A DNA stretch of 64,000 nt from positions 27,005,418 through 27,069,417 of the forward strand of contig CM056999.1 in NCBI GenBank assembly GCA_029891345.1. Direction: 5' to 3'. The notes beneath the pieces were generated by a model, which was not told where the DNA came from, did not search any database, and saw only the letters and a program-made list of their open reading frames with translations. A program made the translations under genes and the position numbers. Shown here piece by piece: positions 44,601 through 57,383 of this stretch (position 1 is the first letter of the stretch; every line of letters begins with the position of its first letter). The stretch is from Dryococelus australis (Eukaryota > Arthropoda > Insecta > Phasmatodea > Phasmatidae).

Positions 44601-45989
44601 TGAGTCGCAAGTTCAAACTAATTCCCATTATTTTAATATAAAAATATATATTCCTACCTCCAAAAGCTGAAAGGTGGAATGTTTTATTTAATAATCTCAC
44701 TTTAAAAAGTTGTTAAAAACAACGTTTAGGTCCCTCGGTATATTTCACCACTCCCTCGGTAAATTTTATTTTCACTTTCCAATAGAAGTTCCTGGAACTG
44801 TAGCAGGCTACCACCACGCTACACCATTGGTCAATGCACAACTTGGACTTTGTAGTAAACAATGTAGCACCACAGCAGGTAACTACAATGATATCAAATT
44901 GGTCGTTGCGCGAAAAAGACTCATCATACAGACCACCCTCTTACGCCGGCACAATATTTTGAATACAGGTGGAAATCTGATCACAGAATCGGCACTGGTT
45001 ACAACCAGTTAGTGAGGATGCAGGTCGCGGCTCCATGGTCGTTGTGTCAAAGGCAGCCCTTTTATATTCACAGTTAATTTTTGCGGTATTTAGTTACATG
45101 CATTCAATATGGTGGCAGTGATTAGTAACATAATATGTTCATTGATTTTTATAAATTTATTCACTCGTCTCGAGTTTTTATTTTCAAGGTCGTTCAAGGT
45201 CATAGGGAGAAAATTAAGGTCGTTTGCATCCAATAAGTTGGTTTTAGACTGCAATGTAATTTGCTTGCTGAATTTAATGTATTTTTCTCGAGTTTTTTGT
45301 TTTCAAGGTCATTCGAGCTCATGGGGTCAAAATCAAGGTCATCTGCATCCAATATGGTTGTTGCAATTTCTGACAGCATCAAGATGGCTGACTGAGCATG
45401 GACGAGGGGGTGGATACCTGCCGACTAATTTTTTCAGTGAGGAGGGTGATGGGGGACCTCAGGCAATTTAATTTCGTAAACAAAAATTTTAATAATTTCT
45501 AATAATACACTTTTTTGTTATTTTTCTAATTTTTTGGGTAATTTTTCAAATATTTTTGAATTTTTAGGGTCAAAGATAAAAAGTTAAGGTCAAATGTCAA
45601 AAGTCCTGACTGTTCAACTACATCTCACCTGTCTCATCCAGAATCACAGATCCTCCTCTCCTGCTCTGGAAAAAACCGGAATTTTTAGGGAAATTTTTGG
45701 GGAACTTTAATAGAATTTGAGGTGAGAAAGGGAAATTTTGAGAGAAAAAAAAAAGGAAAATGTTGCTGACAGTGACACTACAACATGGCGGCGGATGGCT
45801 TCTGGCTCCTGCACCCCAGGCCCTTGTTTCTCAGTCGGTTAAATCCTACTACTGTTAATAAACATGTACATTTCATTATGTTCACAATATATCGCATGTA
45901 AAAAAATATCTGGTGTTTGTATATTTTAAAAATATCCTTGCTTTATAAAGATATGATTTTAAATAAAAATGCTTATTTTAATTAATAAA

Positions 45990-46807
45990 AGAAAATATTA
46001 ACTATGACAATTAAAGTACTTGGATAGAACGGTCAATGTCATCATTTGATACGGGCCGAAAGCAGGTGGCATAGTCGAGAAATTAATGCCACCTATGAGT
46101 AGAAAATGCAAACCAATATTGAGGGCGTCGATAGCACTCCATTACTTAAAAAAATACATAAACAAACATGGCTGTCACCTGGTGGGGAATGAATACACTA
46201 GCACCACCTGGGTGATAAAAACATATGATATCCAATATGACAGTCAAACGAAGATGAGAAACAAACTCTAAAACAAATGACAAACGAAAAAACCAACATG
46301 ACGGACTTCACCAACCAAGATGGTAGACACCTACCAAGATGGTGGTCTTCTACCAAGATGGCAGAATGGGCATGTATGTATTTGTGGTGGCCTCCAGAAA
46401 TAAAAGTTTTGAAAAAATTTTTACATAACTTTTTTTTTTTTCCGAAGTTTTTAAAAATTTTTAAGGAAAAAAGGGAAATTTTAAAGTAAAAATGGTAAAC
46501 TGTATGGGGAAAAGGAAAATTGATAGTAACAAATGTTCACCAGGGGATTCGAATTTAAAATTATCTTTAATACTATTTATATTACTTTTTAATCATATTT
46601 TTGTTATAAATTCTTTAGTATTTTTGAATTTATGAGGTCAAAGGTCACTGGGGTCAAGGTAAACGTTTGAGGTGAAAGGTTAAAATCATGGGTAAAAGGT
46701 CATTGACTTCCAAGATGGTGGACGGTGATATCACTACATGTCGGCCGGCCGGCTCCTAGCACGTATACCAGATACCGTTGTTTCTCAACATACTAAATCC
46801 TACTACT
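45990..46807. mobile_element. additional copy of the Polinton-like end
   Basis: In the same orientation as the right end at 45853: 'ggaaaaaagggaaatttt', AAGGTCA-type words (46637-46705), 'ggctcct', 'gttgtttctca', 'aaatcctactact' ending at 46807. A short 'accaagatggtgg' tandem run lies at about 46315-46360. Probably the end of another element copy whose body is lost. Confidence 0.55.
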
Positions 46808-46812
46808 CATCT

Positions 46813-46878
46813 AAAGCATCTATAATATTAGGAGTATATCAAATAAATATAATATACTCATATTATTATAGATGCTTT
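46813..46878. repeat. 26-bp inverted repeat next to the element end
   Basis: Arms 46813-46838 and 46853-46878 share AAAGCATCTATAATA... with few mismatches, loop 14 bases, A/T-rich. It starts 6 bases after the ACTACT end at 46807. Confidence 0.7.
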
Positions 46879-46879
46879 G

Positions 46880-49100
46880 GATGTGTAGCTTTTCATCGCT
46901 CCTATTTATTGCTTAACACCAGGCAGATATTTTCATGTCTTTCCAACACAATCTATTTTTATTCATCTAATATATAAAATGGCCTTTTATATAATATTCT
47001 TATTAGCCTCGAATACATATTATAACAAATGTCACTGTGGTGTGTCTGTTGCTCAGGGAACATTAAAACAATTGCCATCTCGTATGCCATGTGATAAACG
47101 ACGGGGGAAACCACACTACCATTTTCGACATTTCCGAATTTTGCAGACGGTCCATAGTAGTTTCTACTGCGTGTCTCTGTGTTCCCCGCCTCGCTTCACG
47201 CATGGATTGGAAGAGCTGCACCTTCCTCCCATGGGATCGTTTGTTAATTTGGTCACACAATAGGAAGCCTTCTGTGTTAATTTGTGTTATCCTAGTAGTG
47301 TCGTTTAGAGTTAACTGGATATACCACGGTTTTTATCATTATGATTACTCTTTCTGTAAGGTATTTTTCTCGTTTCCTTTTCGATTACTGAGCGTTATTT
47401 ACGTACATGTTGAAAATGGGTAAGCCTAATCTTTACTAGCTTACAGTGCCTTTGTGTTCTTGTGTAATGTTATGGATTTTCTGCTACATAGAATTCTCTG
47501 TAGTCTCCAATGTCGAAAATAATTTTTCATTTAACTACTTACCATCATGCAATAATATTTCAGAAGAGGAGACACCCAAGAAGCACCAATAACTGGTTCA
47601 AACAAACTCAAATTAAAATAATGTTGACAAATATTTTACCAGTTCATTGGAAATGGACAAAGTTGGCATAGTTGGAGACACCGAAAGTAATATTACTGTA
47701 ATTGTAAACTCACGCTGGCGATGTATTTCCGAATGTCGTGTACATTGGTCAATTCTTTTAGGAAGGATGGTCGCAAGCTGTTTGATTTAACGCTGATCTT
47801 GTTATCAGAAATGGCTGGAGGCATCAGCGAGGAGCCGGGTGTGGGGACGAAGGTGCAGCTTTCTGAAGCAGAGGACCCGCGGCCAGAAGGTGAGTGAACT
47901 CCAGTTGCTGTGTCCAGCTGCCCTGCTGGATACCCTGTGCCTTGCGGCACAAGGTATGGACTCGTGCTCTGGCTGCCAGTGCAAAGCAAGTTACACCCTT
48001 TGACTCCTCTGCTGTTTTACATCATCGACTTTTGTGTTGTAACAGTTTAATGGCCTAGTCTATTCATTACAGTAGAAAGTTTTATGGGACGCTGTTAAAT
48101 ACTCATTTCTATCTTATCTTAACCCTACTTAATAGAATACGAAGTCTAAAAACTTGTGTCGTATTCTTAGTAAAGACGCTTTTGTAAAGGCAGATGCAGG
48201 CTCTTCCATCGTTAACATAAAGCAATGGCAGGAGGAAACTTAAGTGCATTTAACAAAGCAGGTCTTCCCAGTCTTCTTACAGAAAATAAGAAACGTGGAT
48301 GATGCTGGCCAACATGAAAGAGATTTTTGTGGCATGAAATAATGACAACCATATAAAACAACAATTTCATAATAGCATACTTGTTTAGCAAAATTTTAAA
48401 ACGTCTGTTTTTCAATGCACTTATGTTGTCAGAGAATCAACGTCTCGGTATAATCATAAGCATTATGATTATGTATTTTCGGAAAGTTTGGTGTCAGTGA
48501 ATAACTGGGCACATATCACTTGAGTAGCACTTGAGCTTAGTCTTAATTTTCTTCACGTTATAAAATGCTGCCTTGAAAAGAATGTTAGAGAATCGTTTAG
48601 AAATTTCGAACGAAAACCATAGAAAGGCGTGGGAGAACAATTGAGGCACAAACATCTTCTTTAGTTTACACTACTCATGCTCTGATTCTGGCTTTATGGC
48701 TGCAATTCTGATTTTCCGGGGCGTTCATATTAGATGTAGGCAAACTTACATCATCCACCAACATTCCAAAAAATTCGGAAAGTAGTTGAAAATTTCAAGG
48801 AAAATACGAAAACATGCAATCACATTTCAAAAATATCCCAGATGTTCATTAATTTACCATTTTCCATGTTATACCATGTCCCTTTCACAGTAATGTACTT
48901 AAATTTCTTTTACAAATATGAAATACTTTAATGGCATCCAAAAAAACTTAAAAATTTCTTTAATATAAGGTTTACTTAAAAAATATGGCCCAAGTATCGT
49001 ATAACCATCCCCCTCCTCAAAGTTTAAAGAGCCCAGAAAATGACAAACTGTTTATGAAGTCATAAAGTTTTGCTTATTAGATTATACATGTCTTAGGTGC
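46880..49100. other. gene-free stretch
   Basis: Nothing recognised. A less AT-rich block at 47.69-47.99 kb is open on the minus strand for 98 codons (Ser/Pro/Gly-rich, then 'ISVKSNSLRPSFLKEL.NV'). It might be a decayed piece of a mobile-element protein, but no family could be named. Confidence 0.4.
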
Positions 49101-49121
49101 TCTCCATCAGCTACACAGAAA

Positions 49122-49450
49122 TCAGTGAGCCGATAGCTGAATTTGTCGCAAATGCTTTTCAGTTTCTCCTTCCCCAGTAGTCGACGAGACTAAATATGTA
49201 TTTTTGAGGTCGTCCAGATACGTCATTAATGGAGGCGCAAGAACTTGGTCTTTGGCATATCCCCACAAGTAAAAGTCGCAGAATGTAATGTCTAGAGACC
49301 TCAGATGCCAAAAGTATAGCGGCAAAATGTGGAGTCCCAGGTGTTATTTCCAACAATGAAGCAGTGTGTCATTTAGTAGAAGTCGAACTTGCCGGCATCA
49401 ATGCGGCGGTGCTCTGGCTTGCTGGAAAAGAAACTCATCCATTATATGTG
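49122..49450 (-). pseudogene. mariner/Tc1-type DDE transposase fragment
   Basis: The C-terminal part of a DDE transposase: 'FLFQQARAPPH' (49430-49395), 'VRLLLNDTLLH', then 'RSLDITFCDFYLWGYAKDQV' (49300-49235) and 'APPLMTYLDDLKN'. This is the pattern of the third catalytic acidic block (SPDLTPCDFFLWGY) of this transposase group, with the expected Asp of DGAPPH changed to Arg. Stops and a frameshift are present. Upstream sequence to about 49.6 kb may belong to it but is unreadable. Confidence 0.75.
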
Positions 49451-49699
49451 CGAAGTTAAGGCAAAAAACCAATCCTCTGGCATTTAGAGATAGGTTTGTC
49501 CATAACTGAATTTCTTCCTCTAATATGAGTAGGCCGTAAACTTTTCTTTGAGAAATTGCTCGAAAATTTCACTTTAATTTCCATAGGCACGCATTTAAAC
49601 AACTAATATTATTGCAGAAACAGAATTGTCATTTTGTCGCTGAAAATCAGTCACAGTAAGAAGCTGCAGTCCTACATATCTTGTGACACTGCATCACTG

Positions 49700-51650
49700 A
49701 ATTGGACAAACCTTCCTTTGTCCGCTGCACGAACAGTATGTATTATTAGTAACTGGCATGGTATTGTGAGTAGATGACTCTGTAACACAAGCCATAGAGT
49801 CGCTTGAGAGTTCGCTCATTCTCAGCTGGCACGGTAAGGGAAATTGCCTGGGTCACACAACAACTCTCTTGAATTCTTTTCACTTTTTTCCACTGGAAGT
49901 GTAATGAGCTCGTGGACTCTTCCACTCAAACAAACAGCCTGTATCCTCAAATTACCAGTAGTATCAAGGAAGAACGCTCTGTGCCATTGACAGGTAAATG
50001 CAAAAAATTAAGTCGCAATGCATGCTGCAGCTTTATTACGGATTCAGTCTTGATTAACTGCTGAACCCAAAAGCCAGTGTTGTTGCGCTATTGCGGTGTT
50101 GCCATATCGCAATATGTTGGGGCTAGATGCTGATGCTCTAGCAGAGGCAAATAGCGTCTATCAGGCGAACAACTGAGCCTCCGTTAAAGGTATTAAGATG
50201 CAAACATGACAACTCTCTGCCACTTTATTTAAAATTGCGAGTTTCATTAATAGGAGATTCGTGGTCGCAGTTTTATGTACCACCTTCGCGACTGAAACAT
50301 GGGCACTTCTAAGTACCCTATTCTTGACAAAAAAAAAGACATAAATGGAGAGTAGATTCTAGCTTCTCGGGCAGAATACAGAATTCCAATTAGAGGGGCG
50401 TGCTCCTGTTTTACTAATTATATTAATATAATAGATATGCAATAGGTACACTCATGGTGTAAATCAAATTTTGTCAATCACAAATTCGATAGTTAGATAA
50501 TTCACATAATTATATATATTACTAGGGTAAACTATGGATGTAAGTAATGGTGAGAAAAAATGTCTCTTCTCTTTGAAACACCTTCTTTTATCTCCATATA
50601 TATATATTTATATACACAAATAAAATCTTAAAATCTGTTATAACATAAAGTATATTATTATTATTTTAAAATTATTCTACTTGCTTTTGTACACATTTTG
50701 ACAAAAATGATTTTCTTTTTTGTTTTTGCAAATAAATACATCATCGGATACCCATGTTCACCTCTTTTGTAATTTACATTATAAAAAAACCTTTTCAATT
50801 TATTTGTTTATATTATTATTTTAACCTAAGTTGTTGAGAATAAAACAATTTCGTTCTTGAACTGTCCAAAATTAGTTTAACATTTCACATGACGTCGCAC
50901 CAATCTACAGAAAACGCTGGTGCATCCCCATAGGTCATGCAGCAGGTGAAAATACCAAAATTTTGAAAAAAGTTACATCATTCCTTAAGAGATTCTTAAG
51001 TTACTCTGGTGTGACGCCAGAAAGAAATTGAATAATGGCTAAAATGGCCACCGCACGAATGGGTGTACGGCCCACATCACATCACAGGGGAATAAATGGC
51101 TAGCCACAAGATCATCGTTCCTCGCCACAAACCGCCAAAGCAGAAGATAATATTCAAATCATCCTAAGAAGAGGAAGGATTCAAAATATGATAGAGATAC
51201 AAGGCGACAACATGCTGTGTGGTGAGAAACAAAGAAGAAGGGAGTTACATGAGTGGAAATCCATATATACAAAGGCATAATTCGGACTTGTGGTCTATCG
51301 CAACTAATCTATAGATAAATCGAAAGTCTAAAGATATATAATACATCACAAGTTAGGCTTCCCATTTTTATAATTGGCAATTAAAACTTCACACACTAAT
51401 GCTACATACATATACAATTAATTGAAATAAAGAAAAACTATTTTTAAACAAGAAACATTTAAAAAACCGATAAATGTTTAACATTACAATAATTTCAGAT
51501 GGCAAGGTTAGATTTACAACTTCACAATGAATAAAAATAAATACTGAGCAAAACTAGAGTATGTCATAATAATTAAACAAAATATTTTGTGAAACACCAA
51601 AATAAATAAGAATATGTTTAACAGAATGATATATTGACTTAAAACTAATT
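49700..51650. other. non-coding stretch, possibly containing the 3' LTR of the adjacent provirus
   Basis: No ORF with a family signature. The sequence from about 50.88 to 51.40 kb, directly beyond the end of env, is where a 3' LTR should lie, but no second copy exists in the window to compare with, so no LTR boundary can be given. Confidence 0.3.
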
Positions 51651-51660
51651 TCAACACAAA

Positions 51661-53720
51661 TTAAATAAACTTCTCCCACCCCCCTCCTGAAACCAAGACA
51701 CAGAGTCCGCAAAGATGTGGCGAGAGCAGCGGCCATGAAGAGAAAAATTCCCACAAACAAATCCACATAACAAAACCACGCAATAACAAACTTACACTAC
51801 GAGGAGGAATTACCGCTACAAACAACCGGCAAAGGAGTAACAACATAACATTCTTGGCTAGAAGGTTGAATGGGTGGAAGGGTTGCATATGAGCACAAAA
51901 CTTGGATTTCAGCCAAAAGATAATAGCAAATGCGATGAAAAATACTGCAACTGAAGATTGAATAATATACATAACACTAATGCTTATGGAAGGTGGAGTA
52001 GGATGGAGATGGAAAAGTGGACTAACGTCATGTAAATTAGTGCCTTTGGACTGGGAAGCCAGAGGGGAGTCAAATTCCTTAATGAGGGAATCACTGAGAG
52101 CCAGATTAGGTAATTTAAAAAGTTGCAATCATGTAATAATGGAAATAAGTTTTGGAAAGCGTAGGACAGGTAAGGACTTATTGAAGTGAATAGCAGAGTT
52201 TACTTGGCCAAAAGTCTTAAAAAATGGGCTGACGATGTCGCAATGTGAAGCATTGTTGATAAAACCAATCACAGACAATGAGAGTGTGAAGGGAGGTTGA
52301 GACTCCGAGGTAGTCCTAAATAAAAAGGTTACATCAATGGGAGATTTCGTCGCAAACAGCTGGAGAGCATGCATTTTTTGAAGAAAATGTAACTCTAAGG
52401 AAACAAAGGATTTTCCGCATAAGTCAAGGTGGTGTTTACCAGAAAATAAATTAAATTCACAACTATTAATATGTGCATAAAAATGGAAAGTCAGATAGGC
52501 AAATAGTAGTACCATAAATTTAACATTGTAACCAAAATTCAGCTGGAATAAGAGCAAAAATCCTTCTGCCTAGGCTGACAGTTAGAAAGTCGGAATCTTT
52601 ATAACCATAGATACCTGTTTATGTTGGGAAATAACGCATTAAAGGTAAAGGCACGATAATTTTGAAAACTATCCTTATTTTGCAAAGGAACATTCACAAA
52701 AATGCTAAGGAAAGAATTATAAATTATTGCTTGTACTGTATCTACTATAACCATAATATGCAAGTGTATTTCCAAAAGTCACTGGGGCAGTCATGTGCAA
52801 AGGGATTGTTATCAAATTTTGAATTTGGTTCAAAATATCAATAAAAGTCTTTGAATTCAAAAGTGTAGAGCTTAAATTAGCCATGGACACTAGTCTCGAT
52901 AGCATGCTTCAAATCGAACTATTTTAACCTGGCACTAGGTAAAGTTTCGTTGACCCTTCATAGCATAGTACTTAGGTCAAACCTGAAACTAACAATCACA
53001 ATCTTATTCTACAGTTCATGAGTAGTTTAGTTCCTCACCAAACACAAAGTTTATAGTTGTTTAAATAGTGAGTAGATAATTTCTGTATTCCTTTAGTCGT
53101 ATTTAAAAAAAGATCTTATCTTTGATCAAAATGCAATGGTTAGCAATATTAACTGAAATTTTGCCTTGTACATCAAATTCAGAATCAAGTATTTTTTCTA
53201 AACTTTTCAAAGTCGTTATTATCAAGAGTTCCAAATACGGTTTTGAGCACCTTGCTGCCTACAATATTCAGCATTCCCCTTTTCAGATGTGACTGAGGCA
53301 GTAGAGAGGTAAGGGCAAGAACTTCCATATTGAAGGCGATGAGGTTTTCCTCCAATTGCAAAATAGCAAAATTCCAATTCTGGTCAAACTAACTGTTTTC
53401 ACCATTGGTTTCGAAGTTATTGTACACACTAAGGACTGCATTTAGCATAATCTCTAATTCCACAGATTCATCGATCAAAATTTAGCACTATGGAATAAAA
53501 ATTGTCAGGAAAAATAAGGTCTTAATATTTCTCAAAAATTACACCAAAGTTCAAGTTTGTTACAGTGACCGATGAAACACATAATTGGCTGGCAACAGTC
53601 GGAAGGATGGCCAAGGGAGAAACCATAGTGTCGATCTAACAGGCAGAAACGGTTAAACTCAGAATTTTATCCCGTAAAGTGATACCTAACAGCAAATTTA
53701 ACACACCATATAATTACCAT
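51661..53720 (-). pseudogene. env: envelope glycoprotein remnant, insect errantivirus/F-like type
   Basis: Old, broken membrane-fusion-type glycoprotein. The block 'MEVLALTSLLPQ' is followed by 'RGMLNIVG' and 'VFGTLD' (about 53330-53220), the conserved segment after the usual furin-type cleavage site of insect errantivirus Env and baculovirus F proteins. A middle part is open for 142 codons (52557-52129). The C-terminal part (52128-51661) contains a hydrophobic segment 'IIQSSVAVFFIAFAIIFWL' (about 51970-51910) that fits a membrane anchor. Several stops and frameshifts, especially at 52.6-53.2 kb, make it non-functional. Assignment rests on one motif, the anchor and its position after pol. Confidence 0.65.
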
Positions 53721-54328
53721 TAACAACCATACTACATTTGTAAAATAACATCAACTACTTAATATTCCCATGATTAACAGATTACGAAAATATCACGACT
53801 CAATTAAACAAGATTATGTCACATCTGCAAAATATTAACAATTAATCTTGAACGTAACTTGTTAGATTCCCTAATAACTACCAAATGCCCAAAATATTCA
53901 GCTAGAACTATAACTAAATTGGACATAAATAAAAGTGGACAGTACATATAACAAGCAAACAATCTTAATTCGAAAGAAAAACTTTATTGGCTTCAATGAC
54001 AAATGAATTTAACTAAATGCTTCAGATTTTTAAGAGTGAGAGTTATCCTAAAATAACTGGGCTTAGTTGATGATCAGTCCACGATCACGACGAAGTCAGA
54101 ATCTAACATGTAACAGGTGTTACTGAATTATTTTAATCTTTGTTCAAAGGGAGATACAAATTGTTTGGTTATAAAATCAAATAAACAAGTGCACAGTTAG
54201 GGTATGCAGTTACTAAACCGTATAAAAAGAAAATTATTTTGTAGAATGAAATATTTTCAAATGAGAGACATTAACTCTTGTAGTAAATGGTCCTGAACTT
54301 GGGTCAGCCAAAGCATCAGTGACTGGCA

Positions 54329-55480
54329 TCAAAAATGTTGGATTTCGTATGGGCCCGACCAACTGTAAGAATTTCTTGCCATTTTCTTATCAACTGCTCT
54401 ATCGGCAAGTTGTGCTTTGGACAGAGCAAGGTCACCTATACTACAAGGATTATCAATGCCATCTTTATTATACTTGGCACGACTCTTGAAATGAGTGCGC
54501 TGTAAATTCTTGATGCCCGGTCGTGTCACTCCGGATTTTCGCATGTGGGAACTGTGCTGGACGATGCCGTTGGTCGGCAGGTTTTCTCGGGGATCTCCCG
54601 TTTTCCCCGCCCTTTCATTCCGGCGTAGCTCCATATTCGCCCCAATCACTCTCGTCGGCTCTCAGAACCTCGATGTTCAGAGCCGTCCAAATCCCTTCCC
54701 TCACTTTAAATTCTTGAGGACAGATGACCAAATGTCACCAACATCCTTAGGATCGTTCAAATGTCACCAATTGACAAAGGGTTATTCCTGACAAATGTAA
54801 AAATAATATTGAATGGGCTGGCTTTGTGTGATTCATGTTTGGCATAATTGAGAGCCATATGAATCCAAGAGCGATTTTTATCCAATTTGTTCGGTACATC
54901 GCATGGGAAGCAATGAGTGCTGAACGAATGTTTGGATTGAAACATTCCGCATGCGAAGGAGGGGTATTTAAAGGTATAAAGTTATGTGTATATCATGAGA
55001 AAACACATGTCCTTAAAAATATGAGAGGTAAACTGCGAACCGTTTTCTGACACAATGGATGAAAGTGTAGAGAAATTTAGAAAAAAGCATAATTGAACAT
55101 CACGAATAGAGGATATAGAATCAGCTTTCCAAAGTGGAGTTAAAAATACTAAGTTAGTGAAAACATCAATACACACTAACAACATATTATTTCCTAATTT
55201 ACACCCGGGAAAGAGAACAACAAAATCAATAAAGAAATTTACTATGTGTTTTTCAGCAACTTCAAATGACAGAAACCCTAAATGTGTATTCTGAGCTGGT
55301 TTGCTCAGAGCACAAATTTTGTAACATTTAACTCGCTCAGAGATTTCAGCATATATTCCTTTATAAATGATATACTGACGAATGGCCTGAATAGTTTCGT
55401 GTGTGCCAAGGTGAGCATTAAGAGGCGATTAATGAAAATACTCTAATCTCATAGGATTTAGATGATCAGGCAACATGATA
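54329..55480 (-). pseudogene. pol: gypsy-type integrase
   Basis: H-H-C-C zinc finger: 'HLGTHETIQAIRQYI' and 'CYKICALSK' (55420-55310). Core: 'NMLLVCIDVFTNLVFLTPL' (55190-55130, first Asp) and 'SIVSENGSQFTSHIFKD' (55065-55010, the expected second Asp read as Glu). Then 'NYAKHESHKASPFNIIF' (54860-54800) and a C-terminal 'IGDLALSKAQLADRAVDKKM' and 'WSGPYEI' (54440-54345). Frameshifts near 54990 and 54700. It is separated from RNase H by the hAT-like insertion. Confidence 0.8.
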
Positions 55481-55544
55481 CATTTCCGTTTGTCACGAGA
55501 TCTGCAACAGAGGAGAGCTTTGGAAAGAAAATATGGGCTGTGTT

Positions 55545-57111
55545 CAGTGGCGGCTGCTGAGGCAGGGCTGCGGGGCGCAGTCCTAATAATATCTGAGAAC
55601 GCATACCTCTACTTATCTGCTACTCAGTAAATAATACTGCGTACGAATATGGAGGTTATTTTGCAGCCAATGTTTTTGAGATGGACCAGACTCTTGTCCC
55701 GAAAGAAATATTTTTGGAAATGTCGAAAGGTGGGGCGGCAGATTCTTCGCCCGGAAGTGGGTAGAACTAGTAGAGAGAGATGACCGTAGCATAGGACTAG
55801 GGGTGCTACGGGAGGGAGGGAATACTTCAGGGGCTCAGCCCTTTTCAGCCAATTGCATGCTGTAAATCGGAGAGAGCTGGGCACTCCCCTGCTCAAACAA
55901 AAAAAAAAATGGTTTCCTGGAACTCGCAAAGCTACCAAAACTACATGTTTTGTAAGCACACCTTCGCGCTCCACTCTTTTGCAAATGTTAAATACATTTC
56001 TTAACAATGCTTATATATATTTTGAATATTTTTTATTTATAGATATCGTTCAAACTCACGTGAGCTTCAAATATAGTGTGTAATACTCTGAATAAGATTG
56101 TTGTTAATTAATGATGAGCTATGAGCATCGGTCAGAAGCAGGGTTGAATTGTTGTTAATGTCGTGTTGTGTAAACTTGTAAATAATTGTTAATTCGGCGA
56201 GTAACATTTTAAACCTTATTACACCACAGATTTTCAATTACGAGAATAAACTATAGCTACAGAATCTGGGACCAGCAAGGCCACAGTTAAATATAATTCC
56301 ACAACAAAGCCAAGGTAGTAAATGGTTCGTAAACGGAAAAATTCAACGTAAGTACATAAAACTTCGCGGACTGGCTATGCGGGTGTGAAGTTGGAAATGT
56401 GTTGTTTTGTTAAATTTTTTGCTAACGAAACCTAATGATCTTGCGTGGACTATCAATGGGGTAAAATATTAAAAACATTTGGGAGACAAAGTTAAAAGAC
56501 ATAAATCATGTTCGCAACATATAAAAATGCAATAAAATTTTCATTGTTTGGTAAGGTGAATATACATTGCCAGTTAGATAGCGCATACAGGTTGACGAAT
56601 GGATTTTTTTTACAAATATATTGTTTAAGATATGCCACTTTCATCTTCTAATTTAAATTTGACATGAATTTTGCGTGCACTGTAGGCTATGTAAATTAGT
56701 ATTTGGGTTTAAAAATATTTGTTTTAGTATATTTAAGTTACTATCATCATTAGTATGGTAGAATTAGTATTATTATGTTATCTCTCGTCGTCTGGTGTAA
56801 TGTACCACAACATGTAGTTACTGGTTGGACGGCATATAACCTAAACAAACTTAAAACAAATACATACCTGCCGTAGTGATTAGATCTGAACCAGCGGCCA
56901 CGGTATGTTGACCATTACAAATCGGGCGATGATACTTTTTTCTTCATACAACCACACTATTTTTTTTTATTTAGCTACGTAAGCTACACTTACTTAAGCC
57001 TGTCGTACGCAATACATTTATCACTGTGCCTATTTAAAAAATGATATTTGTAATGATATGAGTTAGGATCTTTACAGCCCTCCCAGTTTCAAAAGTCACC
57101 ATCCGCCACTG
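55545..57111. mobile_element. hAT-like non-autonomous insertion with 8-bp target duplication
   Basis: Inverted ends CAGTGGCGGCTG (from 55545) and CAGTGGCGGATG (complement, to 57111). Flanking 8-mers gctgtgtt (55537-55544) and gttgtgtt (57112-57119) differ at one base, as expected for an old hAT insertion. The start continues 'gaggcagggctgcggggcgc', typical of Charlie-like hAT ends. It sits within the provirus pol gene, so it is younger than the provirus. No transposase domain was recognised in its 1567 bases. Confidence 0.85.
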
Positions 57112-57383
57112 GTTGTGTTCAATACCTGATTTTAAATTTGTATTGATTTGTTTCAAATTACTGTAATTTTCTTGGTGTTCTTTAATGTTTGTAAACGCTA
57201 ATGGAAAACTAGTTAAAACATTACAATTTGGAAGTACTTCGGATTCCACTTGGTACAATAGAACATACATGATACAGCATCTGCAACTACATTTTGAGTT
57301 CCTTTCTTACGCCACACTCTGAATTAATATATATATATATACTAACTACCCAATTCCCAGCGGCCAATTTTTCCAAGTTGGTG

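Larger units (their letters stand above)
42086..45853. mobile_element. 3.77-kb element with long inverted ends, probably an internally deleted Polinton
   Basis: Ends are AGTAGTAAGAGTTAACC (42086 on) and GGTTAAATCCTACTACT (to 45853). The inverted similarity extends at least 500 bases inward: 'ggagccaggagctggc / ggctcctgca', 'gttagtcggcaggc / gcctgccgacta', 'cagcc.tcttgatgctg / cagcatcaagatggctg', 'ggatgcagatgacc / ggtcatctgcatcc'. AG...CT ends and long inverted repeats with internal tandem repeats fit Polinton/Maverick. No clear 6-bp target duplication is visible (ctttac against gttaat). The interior has only satellites and small ORFs. Confidence 0.65.

Noticed and set aside
44286..44603. Cys/Asp/Ser-repeat protein of 105 codons, open in two frames
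   Set aside because: It is a translation of a 14-15 bp minisatellite; both frames are open because of the repeat, not because of coding.
50880..51400. 3' LTR of the gypsy provirus
   Set aside because: Position is right, but there is no second LTR in the window to compare, so limits cannot be set.
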